NCBI RefSeq assembly: GCF_020329435.1
Contig: NZ_JAGKJK010000013.1
Coordinates: 160,357-224,356, forward strand
Direction of reading: 5' to 3'
Origin: Bradyrhizobium hereditatis
GTDB taxonomy: Bacteria; Pseudomonadota; Alphaproteobacteria; Rhizobiales; Xanthobacteraceae
DNA: 64,000 nucleotides
Below the pieces are notes generated by a model that worked only from the letters and a program-made list of their open reading frames with translations, was not told the origin of the DNA and did no database searches. Shown piece after piece: positions 17,039 through 24,251 of the stretch. Each line of letters begins with the position of its first letter. Position 1 is the stretch's first letter. The translations under genes and the position numbers were made by a program.

Positions 17039-17962
17039 CTATGCCGTTTTCCTCCCCGCCTGCTCCATCTCCCGCCCGATGCCGAGCATGATGTTGCGGA
17101 GCCAGATCGAGCCGGGGTCCATCTGGGCGCGGGTCGGATAGAACATGAATTGCTCGTCGATCCCGGGATCTAACGGCGGTGTGACCGTCGCGAGCGACAA
17201 TTGCTTCGACAGCGCGGCAATCAGGCGGCGCGGCACGAAGGCCACGAGATCGGTGCGCGCGGCGACATGCAGCGCCTCGAGATAGCCTGACACGACGAGG
17301 GCGATCCGCCGCTCGATGCCCTTGGGCCGCAGCCACATATCGATCAGATCGTCGCTCTGGCCGCGGATCACGACAGCGACATGGCGTGCGTCCAGAAAGG
17401 TTTCGAGCCGCTTCAGCCGTGCGCCGACGGGATGGCCGCGCCGGATGGCAAGCGCGTCGCTGTCGGTATAGAGCCGCTGCCGGTGGAAGCCGGTGAAGGC
17501 GTTGCCGATCGAGATCACGAGATCGATGGTGCGGGCGAATTCGGCGGTGAAGATCGCAGGGCCCCGCCACGGCACCACGTCGATACGCACGTTCGGCGCC
17601 AGTTTTGTGATTTTTTCCATCAGCGGCGGCATCAAGAGTTCGACCGCCAGGTCCGGCATCATCAGGCGAAACTGGCGTTCGCTTCTTGCCGCGTCGAAAT
17701 CGTCGGGAACGAAGAGCGAGCGCACCTGATCGAGGGTCTGCGCCAACGGTGCGCGCAACGCCTGCGCCCGTGGCGTCAGCTCCATTCGTGCGCCGGTTCT
17801 CACCAATAGCGGATCGCCGATCAGGTCGCGCAGCCGCTGCAGCGCGTGGCTCGTTGCCGGCTGCGACAGCCCGATCCGCATCGCGGCGCGACTGACATTG
17901 GCTTCGCGCAGCAGCGCGTCGAGCGCGACCAGGAGATTGAGGTCAAGCGAATTCAAATTCAT
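17039..17962 (-). CDS. LysR-family transcriptional regulator (NodD-like subgroup)
   Basis: This 307-residue LysR-type regulator begins MNLNSLDLNLLVALDALL. The winged helix-turn-helix follows in residues ~15-65 (VSRAAMRIGLSQPATSHALQ), with the effector-binding domain after ~95. The N-terminal wording resembles the NodD/LinR/NahR subgroup, which responds to aromatic compounds; the actual effector is unknown. It is divergent from the NTF2-like gene at 18050, and an inverted repeat of the T-N11-A type overlaps its own start codon. Control of itself and of that gene is therefore likely. Confidence 0.94.
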   Translation of the reverse strand: MNLNSLDLNLLVALDALLREANVSRAAMRIGLSQPATSHALQRLRDLIGDPLLVRTGARMELTPRAQALRAPLAQTLDQVRSLFVPDDFDAARSERQFRLMMPDLAVELLMPPLMEKITKLAPNVRIDVVPWRGPAIFTAEFARTIDLVISIGNAFTGFHRQRLYTDSDALAIRRGHPVGARLKRLETFLDARHVAVVIRGQSDDLIDMWLRPKGIERRIALVVSGYLEALHVAARTDLVAFVPRRLIAALSKQLSLATVTPPLDPGIDEQFMFYPTRAQMDPGSIWLRNIMLGIGREMEQAGRKTA

Positions 17963-17971
17963 GGAATGAAT
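17957..17971. promoter_or_regulatory. LysR-box-like inverted repeat at the regulator start codon
   Basis: ATTCAT-GGA-ATGAAT is a perfect 6-bp inverted repeat with a 3-base centre. It contains the T-N11-A pattern known for LysR regulators. It overlaps the LysR start codon at 17960-17962 and lies about 80 bases before the divergent NTF2-like gene. Confidence 0.45.
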
Positions 17972-18049
17972 ATATATTATACCGACTATCAATTGGAAGA
18001 ATGCCATCTGGCGCGCAATGATCGCACATCAGATCAAGGAGAAGCCGCC

Positions 18050-18484
18050 ATGGGCGCAGCAGAGAACAAGAAGCTAGTGCAGCAGGTCTATACGGATTCC
18101 GCCAATCGCAGCGGAACGACCTTTCTCGACAATATCGCCGAGGATGTCACCTGGATCGTCACCGGCCAGTATTCCTGGTCGGGCGAATTCAGGGGGCGTG
18201 AGGCCATCAATAACGGCCTGATGGGTCATCTGCGATCGCTGCTTGCCTCCGGGCGTCCGCGCACGGTGGCGTTCAACTTTATCGCGGAGGGCGATTATGT
18301 CGTGGTCGAAGCCCGCGGCGACAACGTCACCAAGTCGGGGGAACGCTACGACAATCAGTACTGTATGGTCTGGCGAATCGAGAACGGCAAGATCAAGGAG
18401 ATCAAGGAATATTGCGACTCCGCGCTGGTCGAGCGTGTGCTCGGACCGTTCCCCGCTGAGCGAAAGCTCGCCGCCGTAGTTTGA
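18050..18484 (+). CDS. NTF2-like protein, divergent from LysR gene
   Basis: This 144-residue NTF2-like (SnoaL-like) protein begins MGAAENKKLVQQVYTD. The pattern LDNIAEDVTWIVTGQYSWSG and FIAEGDYVVVEARG, then YCMVWRIENGKIKEIKEY, is typical of the ketosteroid isomerase-like family. The ATG at 18050 has AAGGAG 8 bases upstream; the longer open frame starting before this overlaps the LysR gene and was not used. It is probably the regulated target of the adjacent LysR protein. A strong terminator follows. Confidence 0.88.
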   Translation: MGAAENKKLVQQVYTDSANRSGTTFLDNIAEDVTWIVTGQYSWSGEFRGREAINNGLMGHLRSLLASGRPRTVAFNFIAEGDYVVVEARGDNVTKSGERYDNQYCMVWRIENGKIKEIKEYCDSALVERVLGPFPAERKLAAVV

Positions 18485-18516
18485 AGCCGCGCATGAGATG
18501 GCTGGGCCGATAAATG

Positions 18517-18546
18517 AAAAGCGGCGCCCGCGAGGGCGCCGCTTTT
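18517..18546. terminator. Bidirectional rho-independent terminator
   Basis: AAAAGCGGCGCCC, then loop GCGA, then GGGCGCCGCTTTT: a 9-bp GC stem extended by four A:T pairs. It gives a T-run on both strands. It sits between the converging NTF2-like gene (ends 18484) and GST gene (ends 18563). Confidence 0.9.
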
Positions 18547-18562
18547 GCTTGAATAAGCCCGG

Positions 18563-19249
18563 TCAGGCGGCCTTCACGGACATGTGCTTGAACATGTTGC
18601 TGCGGGCCTCGTCGTCCATCTCGGCCTTGAACTTGAACTTATCCTTGAGCGCGATCGCCTTGGCCGCGGCGGGACGGGCCGAGATCTCGTCGACCAGCCG
18701 CTTGACGTTGGGATACTTCGCCGCTGCGTCCTCGCCCATGATGAAGGCCATCATGCGGGCCCAGCCCCAGACATCCATGTCGACGATGGTATAGGTGTCG
18801 CCGACCATGTAGCGGCGCTTGGCGAGGTGGTCGTTGAGAATGCCGTAATGCCGCTGCGCCTCGTATTGGTAGCGGTTATGGGCGTAGTCGATCTTCTCCG
18901 GCGCAAAATGCTTGAAGTGCACGGCCTGGCCGGAAAAGGGGCCGACACCGGTGGCGGCAAACATCAGCCATGACAGCAATTCGCCGCGGCTCGCCGGCGT
19001 ATTCGCAGGGAGAAACTTGCCGGTCTTTTCGGCGAGATAGAGCAGGATGGCGTTGCTGTCGAACACCTTGACGCCGTCATCGTCGATCGCCGGCACCTTG
19101 GCGTTCGGATTGATGGCGAGATATTCCGGCTTGAACTGGTCGCCCTTGCGCGTGTCGACCGCGACCGGCTCATAGGCGATGCCGGCTTCCTCGAGGAAGA
19201 GCGCGACCTTGGTCGGATTGGGCGATCCGTTGAAGTAGAATTTGAGCAT
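18563..19249 (-). CDS. Glutathione S-transferase
   Basis: This 228-residue GST has N-terminal thioredoxin-like domain MLKFYFNGSPNPTKVALFLEE, with the Ser/Asn-Pro pattern of the YfcG/Ure2-like (nu-class) group. NAKVPAIDDDG is the cis-Pro loop and FDSNAILLYLAEKTG binds the gamma-glutamyl end. The helical C-terminal domain runs from ~90. Nu-class GSTs often have disulfide reductase activity. The start at 19249 has GGAGAA 8 bases upstream. It is convergent with the NTF2-like gene and otherwise alone. Confidence 0.93.
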   Translation of the reverse strand: MLKFYFNGSPNPTKVALFLEEAGIAYEPVAVDTRKGDQFKPEYLAINPNAKVPAIDDDGVKVFDSNAILLYLAEKTGKFLPANTPASRGELLSWLMFAATGVGPFSGQAVHFKHFAPEKIDYAHNRYQYEAQRHYGILNDHLAKRRYMVGDTYTIVDMDVWGWARMMAFIMGEDAAAKYPNVKRLVDEISARPAAAKAIALKDKFKFKAEMDDEARSNMFKHMSVKAA

Positions 19250-19388
19250 TTTGGAAATTTTCTCCCATTGCTTCTTGCAGGCAGGCTTGTTGCGGATTCC
19301 GGATACCGACGGCGGCGCCACCGGATCGCACGTTCTTGCGCAAATTTTTATAGCCTATGCAAGCGACGAGTTCGTGAGAAGCCGCGCG

Positions 19389-19715
19389 CTACGATATGAA
19401 AAGACCGACCATACCGGCGACCGCAAGCGCCGCGCCGGAAGCAATCATCGTCGATGCAAAGCGAATCTCAGAACGCAGAGCGGTGCGTTGCCCCGCGCGC
19501 TCCGATCCTCGCGCATAGCCGTGGACGATGATCTGCTCGCTGAAGGCGCCGCTGGCATCGAGAATGTCGGTCAAACCGGCGCAGGCAATCAGGATGCCGA
19601 GGATGACCAATCCGGCGGGCCCCAGCAAACTAAACAGCAGCATTGGAAACAAGCCGATCAGGAAGACCGGCAGCAGCGGCAGCACAATGAGGGACTCGGA
19701 GCCTCGGGTGCGCAT
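19389..19715 (-). CDS. Small membrane protein of unknown function
   Basis: This 108-residue protein has two closely spaced hydrophobic segments at residues ~9-48 (VLPLLPVFLIGLFPMLLFSL and GPAGLVILGILIACAGLTDI). A soluble middle follows, then a third segment at the C-terminus (MIASGAALAVAGMVGLFIS). I do not recognise a family. There is no convincing ribosome-binding site. The coding bias and the clean membrane pattern support a real gene. It stands alone upstream of the GST gene. Confidence 0.6.
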   Translation of the reverse strand: MRTRGSESLIVLPLLPVFLIGLFPMLLFSLLGPAGLVILGILIACAGLTDILDASGAFSEQIIVHGYARGSERAGQRTALRSEIRFASTMIASGAALAVAGMVGLFIS

Positions 19716-20088
19716 CGGTGCAATCTCTTACGGAAAATAAATATATCTTAAAATGAGGGCGAAAAGGCGCTTTTCCACCTGCGTGCATCACACGGCTGCC
19801 ATGCCAGCCGGTCACGCCGGCTGCGCGAAGTCGGGGCGGCGGCATTTCGCGTTCGATTCACGCGCCGTAAACCATATGCACGCTGCGGCGCATTGGCGCG
19901 GCCAGTGCTCGTGCCAGAACGCTCGGTCAGGGGTGTCGAGGTTAATTGTCTTCGTCATGGCCGCTCAAGTCCCTCATCCTGAGGAGCCCGCGGAGCGGGC
20001 GTCTCGAAGGATGTAGGCCACAGACGGGCCTCATGGTTCGAGACGCGCTTCGCGCTCCTCACCATGAGGGTCTAATGACGCAGTACGT
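19716..20088. other. Intergenic region containing a family A repeat
   Basis: This 373-base region lies between the small membrane protein gene and the end of ccrM. An 87-codon plus-strand frame exists but runs into the repeat at 19971-20073, lacks a ribosome-binding site and has no recognisable content. I see no gene here. Confidence 0.6.
19971..20073. repeat. Family A intergenic repeat, copy 2
   Basis: Outer arms CCTCATCCTGAGGAG and CTCCTCACCATGAGGGT and inner arms CGTCTCGAA and TTCGAGACG are all present, with a slightly shorter centre than the copies at 16921-17028 and 43301-43408. It ends 15 bases from the ccrM stop codon, so it could serve as that gene's 3' hairpin. Confidence 0.75.
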
Positions 20089-21222
20089 TCACCCCGCCGC
20101 CATCTCGGAGCGGATTTCGGCGCGCAGCTCGTCGATCAGCTTGAGGCCGTTCTTGGTCTCGACGTGCCAGAAGGTCCAGCCGTTGCAGGCGGGCGAGCCC
20201 TGGGCGACCGCGCCGATGCGGTGGATCGAGCCGACCTTGTCGCCGAGCATGATGGCGCCGTCGGCGCGGACCAGCGCGCCGTGCCGCTTCTTGGAATCGA
20301 CGAGTTTGGTGCCGGGCGGGATCATGCCGCGTTCGATCAGTTCGGAGAACGCCACGCGGGGCGCCTCGCGCGCGGTCATGAACGGCGCCAGCGTCGCTTC
20401 GGGCAGCGGTTCGACCGCCGCGATGCGCGCTTCGGCGGCCTTCGCGTAGGTCTTGTCGCGCTCGAATCCGATGTAGCGGCGGCCGAGACGTTTTGCCACG
20501 GCGCCGGTGGTTCCGGTACCGTTGAAGGGATCGATCACGAGATCGCCAGGCTTCGACGACGACAGCAGCACGCGCGCCAGGAGGCCCTCGGGCTTCTGGG
20601 TCGGGTGAACTTTCTTGCCATCGGCGCCCTTGAGGCGCTCTTCGCCAGTACAAAGTGGGATCAGCCAGTCGGAACGCGCCTGGACGTCCTCGTTGGCGGC
20701 CTTCAGGGCTTCATAATTGAAGGTGTAACCTTTGGCCTTCTCGTCGCGCGCCGCCCAGATCATTGTTTCATGGGCGTTGGTGAAACGGCGGCCGCGGAAA
20801 TTCGGCATCGGATTGGTCTTGCGCCAGACGATGTCGTTGAGAACCCAGAAGCCGAGGTCCTGCATGATCGCGCCGACGCGGAAGATGTTGTGATAGGAAC
20901 CGATCACCCACAGCGTCGCCGACGGTTTCATCACGCGGCGGCAGGCGAGCAGCCAGGCGCGGGTGAAATCGTCATAGGCTGCGAACGACGAAAACTTGTC
21001 CCAGTCGTCGTTGACGGCATCGACATGGGATTCGTCGGGGCGCTTGAGTTCGCCCTTCAGCTGCAGATTATATGGAGGGTCTGCGAACACCAGATCGACC
21101 GAACCGGCCGGCAACTTCGACATCTCGGCGACGCAATCGCCGACGACGATACGAGTGCTGGAGTCAGACTCAAATTTGGTGCGGGGCGCCCTTGCAGACG
21201 CCCCGCGACGCGACACAACCAT
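20089..21222 (-). CDS. ccrM: Cell-cycle DNA adenine methyltransferase CcrM (GANTC)
   Basis: CcrM methylates adenine in GANTC and times cell-cycle gene expression in alphaproteobacteria. The 377-residue protein is a beta-class enzyme. The catalytic motif DPPY is at residues 48-51 (FADPPYNLQLKGEL). The SAM-binding motif comes later, in VIDPFNGTGTTGAVA. A C-terminal RAMA-type extension of ~90 residues (GAIMLGDKVGSIHRIG onward) is typical of CcrM and needed for DNA recognition. The ATG at 21222 gives the usual rhizobial N-terminus. It has no Shine-Dalgarno sequence and directly abuts a GANTC site. Two GANTC sites lie inside the first 21 codons and three just upstream. Confidence 0.96.
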   Translation of the reverse strand: MVVSRRGASARAPRTKFESDSSTRIVVGDCVAEMSKLPAGSVDLVFADPPYNLQLKGELKRPDESHVDAVNDDWDKFSSFAAYDDFTRAWLLACRRVMKPSATLWVIGSYHNIFRVGAIMQDLGFWVLNDIVWRKTNPMPNFRGRRFTNAHETMIWAARDEKAKGYTFNYEALKAANEDVQARSDWLIPLCTGEERLKGADGKKVHPTQKPEGLLARVLLSSSKPGDLVIDPFNGTGTTGAVAKRLGRRYIGFERDKTYAKAAEARIAAVEPLPEATLAPFMTAREAPRVAFSELIERGMIPPGTKLVDSKKRHGALVRADGAIMLGDKVGSIHRIGAVAQGSPACNGWTFWHVETKNGLKLIDELRAEIRSEMAAG

Positions 21223-21241
21223 GACTCAATGACTCTGACTC
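21161..21241. promoter_or_regulatory. Cluster of five GANTC sites at the ccrM start
   Basis: GAGTC or GACTC occurs at 21161-21165, 21167-21171, 21223-21227, 21231-21235 and 21237-21241. These are five CcrM methylation sites in 81 bases. The third directly abuts the ccrM start codon (21220-21222). In Caulobacter, methylation of GANTC sites in the ccrM promoter/leader controls its own transcription; the arrangement here suggests the same feedback. Confidence 0.75.
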
Positions 21242-21303
21242 AGGCGACGCTGTCGGCGACGCGGGACTAAACAACCGACTGGCGATACATTGACCCCGCA
21301 AAG

Positions 21304-21318
21304 TAAAAATCGACTTAA
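21304..21318. promoter_or_regulatory. CtrA-box-like sequence upstream of ccrM
   Basis: TAAA, seven bases, then TTAA (followed by CC) matches the CtrA consensus TTAA-N7-TTAA in seven of eight positions. It lies about 82 bases upstream of the ccrM start codon. CtrA activates ccrM in Caulobacter. The match is by eye and such sites are short. Confidence 0.45.
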
Positions 21319-21501
21319 CCAGCGATGCGATGATCAGAGAATGCGCAGAGATATCATCGGCAAGAATGCCAGCAGAGATTGCGTCGCCTTGCGCACTAGG
21401 CAATTTTTGCCGGGCGGGTTATTGATTAATGAAATGGAAATTCTACGTGACTGCAGCGTTGGGATTTGAGCAAGCAGCCCTGGGGATGAGGACACAGCGC
21501 C

Positions 21502-22440
21502 ATGCGTTACGATGACTTCCGTCGCAGCGACAATATCGACGATCGTCGCGACGACGGCGGTGGATTTGGAGGCGGTGGCGGCGGCTTTGGCCTGCCGATG
21601 GGCGGCGGCGGACTTGGCATCGGCACCATCATCATCCTTGGCCTTGTCGGCTATGCCTTCGGCATCGATCCGCGCATTCTGATCGGCGGCGCCGAGATTT
21701 TGACCGGCGGCCACCAAGCGCCGACCTATCAGACCGATCGCAGGTCGGGTCCGGGGAAGACCGGCGCGCCGACGGATGAAGTCGGCAGCATGATCGCCGG
21801 CATCCTCGGCGAGATCGATGACCGCTGGAGCGAGATCTTCCAGTCGAGCGGACAAAATTATACAGGGCCGCGCATCGTGCTGTTCCGCAACGCCACCAAT
21901 GGCGGCCGTTGCGGCATGGCGCAGTCGGCGATGGGGCCGTTCTACTGCCCGCCGGACAAGCAGATCTTCCTCGATACCGCCTTCTTCCGCGAGGTCGAAA
22001 CGCGCTTTCGCGGCTGCTCGGGCAGCGCCTGCAAGTTCACGGCGGCCTACATCATCGCGCATGAAGCGGGACATCACGTCCAGAACCTGCTCGGCATCCT
22101 TCCGCGCGTGACGCGGCTGCAGCAGCAGGCCGGCAGCAAGGCCGAAGCCAATGCGCTGCAGGTCAAGGTCGAGCTGCAGGCGGATTGCCTTTCCGGTGTC
22201 TGGGTCAACCGCGAGGCAAAGAAGCGTCCCGGCTTCATCGAGCCCGGCGATATCGACGCGGCGCTGAGGACGGCGACTGCGATCGGCGATGACACGCTGC
22301 AGCGGCGGTCGACGGGCAGAGTGGTGCCGGACAGCTTCACCCACGGCTCGGCAGCCCAGCGCAAGCAATGGTTCATGACCGGCTACCAGCAGGGCACGGT
22401 GCAGGCCTGCAATACGTTTGCGCCGGGCGCTGTGAATTGA
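21502..22440 (+). CDS. ypfJ: Neutral zinc metallopeptidase (YpfJ/KPN_02809 family)
   Basis: This 312-residue protein has a Gly-rich N-terminus (residues ~19-40) followed by one transmembrane segment, LGIGTIIILGLVGYAFGI. The peptidase domain carries the zinc motif HEAGH at residues 187-191 (AAYIIAHEAGHHVQ), and a later ELQADCLSGVW supplies the third ligand region. The length and the closing QQGTVQACNTF are normal for this family, whose substrate is unknown. The active domain is probably periplasmic. It is divergent from ccrM and followed after 42 bases by moaB. Confidence 0.93.
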   Translation: MRYDDFRRSDNIDDRRDDGGGFGGGGGGFGLPMGGGGLGIGTIIILGLVGYAFGIDPRILIGGAEILTGGHQAPTYQTDRRSGPGKTGAPTDEVGSMIAGILGEIDDRWSEIFQSSGQNYTGPRIVLFRNATNGGRCGMAQSAMGPFYCPPDKQIFLDTAFFREVETRFRGCSGSACKFTAAYIIAHEAGHHVQNLLGILPRVTRLQQQAGSKAEANALQVKVELQADCLSGVWVNREAKKRPGFIEPGDIDAALRTATAIGDDTLQRRSTGRVVPDSFTHGSAAQRKQWFMTGYQQGTVQACNTFAPGAVN

Positions 22441-22470
22441 GGATGCCCTGGACAAGCCCGGGCACGACGA
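22441..22470. repeat. Short palindromic repeat between ypfJ and moaB
   Basis: GATGCCCTGGACAAGCCCGG followed by GCACGACGA is a truncated copy of the GCCCGGG-type hairpin repeat seen at 39386-39501, 47377-47405 and the end of 5431-5503. Confidence 0.5.
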
Positions 22471-22482
22471 GAAGAAAAAGTC

Positions 22483-23046
22483 ATGTCCTCCATCGATGAG
22501 ACAAAACAATTCGTACCGCTCAACATTGCGGTGCTGACGATCTCGGACACGCGTTCGCTGGCCGACGACAAGTCCGGCGCCACGCTGGCCGATCGGCTGA
22601 CCGCTGCGGGCCATCATCTGGCCGCGCGCGAGATCGTCGTCGATGACATCGATGCGATCCGCACCATCATCAAGCTCTGGATCGCAGATCCAGGCGTCGA
22701 TGCGATCATCACGACCGGCGGCACCGGTTTCACCGGCCGGGACGTGACGCCGGAAGCGGTCGAGCCGCTGTTCGAAAAGCGGATGGATGGTTTTTCCATC
22801 GCCTTCCACATGCTGAGCCACGCCAAGATCGGCGCCTCGACGGTGCAGAGCCGCGCCACCGCCGGCGTTGCCGGTGCCACCTTCATTTTCTGTCTGCCAG
22901 GATCACCGGGCGCCTGCCGCGACGCCTGGGACGGCATCCTCGGCGCCCAGCTCGATTACCGCACGCGCCCCTGCAACTTCGTCGAGATTATGCCGCGGCT
23001 GGACGAGCATCTGCGCCGGCCTAAAGCACAAGGCGCTTCAGCCTGA
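22483..23046 (+). CDS. moaB: Molybdenum cofactor biosynthesis protein MoaB
   Basis: This 187-residue protein of the MoaB/Mog fold has the molybdopterin-binding motifs ITTGGTGFTGRDVTPEAVEP and FCLPGSPGACRDAW. MoaB/Mog proteins adenylate molybdopterin before molybdate insertion. The length and the C-terminal extension RLDEHLRRPKAQGAS agree with rhizobial MoaB. Other Moa genes are absent from the window. The 3' end overlaps the converging 51-residue gene by 26 bases. Confidence 0.95.
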   Translation: MSSIDETKQFVPLNIAVLTISDTRSLADDKSGATLADRLTAAGHHLAAREIVVDDIDAIRTIIKLWIADPGVDAIITTGGTGFTGRDVTPEAVEPLFEKRMDGFSIAFHMLSHAKIGASTVQSRATAGVAGATFIFCLPGSPGACRDAWDGILGAQLDYRTRPCNFVEIMPRLDEHLRRPKAQGASA

Positions 23047-23176
23047 CCAGCAGCGTCCACAGCGCCTGCCACATGTTGCGATAGGCTTCAGCGCGCAACT
23101 GGCGTGCGCGCTCGGTGTAGAAGTCGATGGCTGCTGGCGTGACGCGCCGCGGGGTATCGCGACGCGCTATCTTCAC
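23021..23176 (-). CDS. Small basic protein coupled to the MarR-GNAT gene
   Basis: This predicted 51-residue protein starts at a GTG whose last two bases overlap the TGA of the upstream gene (GTGA, 23173-23176). That is the classical translational-coupling arrangement. The core IDFYTERARQLRAEAYRNMW resembles a short motif, FY..RARQLRAEA, seen in many small rhizobial proteins of unknown function, followed by an amphipathic or membrane-leaning helix WQALWTLLVRLKRLVL. The call rests on the overlap and the motif only. Its 3' end overlaps moaB on the other strand. Confidence 0.55.
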   Translation of the reverse strand: MKIARRDTPRRVTPAAIDFYTERARQLRAEAYRNMWQALWTLLVRLKRLVL

Positions 23177-24093
23177 AGCTTCATTTCCCAGGTTTCGCCG
23201 ACGAGATCGACGCCAAAGCTGTGGTGCGGCTCCTCCTTGACGCGGCGGAAGCCGGCGGCCTGATAGATGCCGCGCGCAGCGACAAGGATGCTTTGGGTCC
23301 ACAGCGTCATTTCCTTGTAGCCTTTCTCGCGCGCCGCGCGGATGCATTGCTCGACGAGCGCGCGGCCGACGCCGAGCCCGCGCGCTTTCTTCTCCACCAG
23401 CAATAGCCTCAGCTTTGCGACGTCATCGCTGCCCTTAACCAGAAAGATCGAGCCGAGCGGCTCGCCGCCTGCTTCCGCAATCCAGCAATGCTCGCGCGAA
23501 GGGTCATAGTTTCTGATGAACTGCGCGCAGATCTCAGCGACCAAGGCCTCGTAGCTGATGTCCCAGCCATATTCCTCGGCATAGGCCTTTGCCTGGCTCG
23601 AGATCACCCAGCCCATGTCGCCGGGCCGGTGGCTGCGCAGGATGAAGGCGGTGGGCTTTGCCATGGGCCGTTCCAGCGTCTGCTCGATCGTCGTCATCGC
23701 CTGCACGACAGCGGCGCGCTGATCGTCGTCCAGCGCAGCAAGTAGGCTTCCAACTTCCTCGCGCGCGCGGCGCTCGAGCTCGGCCTGGGCGGAGCGCCCC
23801 TTGGCGGTGAGCGAGAGCTCGTTGACGCGGCCGTCGTCCTTTGAAGGCCTTCGCGTCACGATCTGGCGGCGCTTTAGCCCCTGCAAGGTGCGGCTCAGGA
23901 AGCCGGGATCGAGGCCTAGCTCGCGGCTGAGGTCGGTGGCGGTGCAGGCGGGGCGATGCCGGATCTCGTACATGATGCGCGCTTCCTGCAGCGTGAACGG
24001 GCTGTGCAGCAGCTTCGGCTCGATGATGCCGAGCTTGCGGGTGTAGAAGCGGTTGAAGGCACGAACGGCCGCGACTTCTTGTTCGGAATTCAT
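23173..24093 (-). CDS. MarR-type regulator fused to GNAT acetyltransferase
   Basis: This 306-residue two-domain protein has an N-terminal MarR winged helix (residues ~1-145: EARIMYEIRHRPACTATDLS, then DPGFLSRTLQGLKRRQIVTR). A GNAT domain follows (CWIAEAGGEPLGSIFLV, LLLVEKKARGLGVGRALVEQ, the acetyl-CoA-binding signature). Such bifunctional proteins are common in rhizobia; the acetylated substrate is unknown. I start at the ATG at 24093, because the longer frame to 24150 would place the start inside a 34-base palindrome that is evidently the operator. It probably represses itself. A 51-residue gene overlaps its stop codon. Confidence 0.92.
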   Translation of the reverse strand: MNSEQEVAAVRAFNRFYTRKLGIIEPKLLHSPFTLQEARIMYEIRHRPACTATDLSRELGLDPGFLSRTLQGLKRRQIVTRRPSKDDGRVNELSLTAKGRSAQAELERRAREEVGSLLAALDDDQRAAVVQAMTTIEQTLERPMAKPTAFILRSHRPGDMGWVISSQAKAYAEEYGWDISYEALVAEICAQFIRNYDPSREHCWIAEAGGEPLGSIFLVKGSDDVAKLRLLLVEKKARGLGVGRALVEQCIRAAREKGYKEMTLWTQSILVAARGIYQAAGFRRVKEEPHHSFGVDLVGETWEMKL

Positions 24094-24116
24094 TTCGGAC
24101 ACCAGGCACCTAATAT

Positions 24117-24150
24117 TTGCCATTGTCAAAGATGTATTTGACTTTGGCAA
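24117..24150. promoter_or_regulatory. Large palindromic operator of the MarR-GNAT gene
   Basis: Arms TTGCCATTGTCAAA (24117-24130) and TTTGACTTTGGCAA (24137-24150) pair at 12 of 14 positions around the 6-base centre GATGTA. The palindrome ends 24 bases upstream of the MarR-GNAT start codon. MarR proteins bind such palindromes as dimers, so autoregulation is the simplest reading. Confidence 0.7.
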
Positions 24151-24251
24151 GTATATTCTCGCGGGGAGGGGGAGGCGCGTCCGCTCGTGCCGCTTCTACT
24201 TTGCATGGGGTTGTTTTCGATATTTTGTGTCCGGCCCCGCGGCGTACCGCG

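Noticed and set aside
10999..19249. Recent genomic island
   Set aside because: No integrase, transposase, tRNA or direct-repeat boundary is visible, and base composition of the genes is like the flanks; it may just be a variable metabolic region.
19753..20016. 87-codon plus-strand frame near ccrM
   Set aside because: It runs into a family A repeat and has no ribosome-binding site; its C-terminal PEEPAERASRRM text is translated repeat.
21334..22821. 495-codon minus-strand open frame
   Set aside because: It covers ypfJ and moaB in antisense; both of those have complete catalytic motifs.
24094..24150. Upstream start for the MarR-GNAT gene
   Set aside because: It would place the start codon within the palindromic operator; the ATG at 24093 gives the normal MarR N-terminus.
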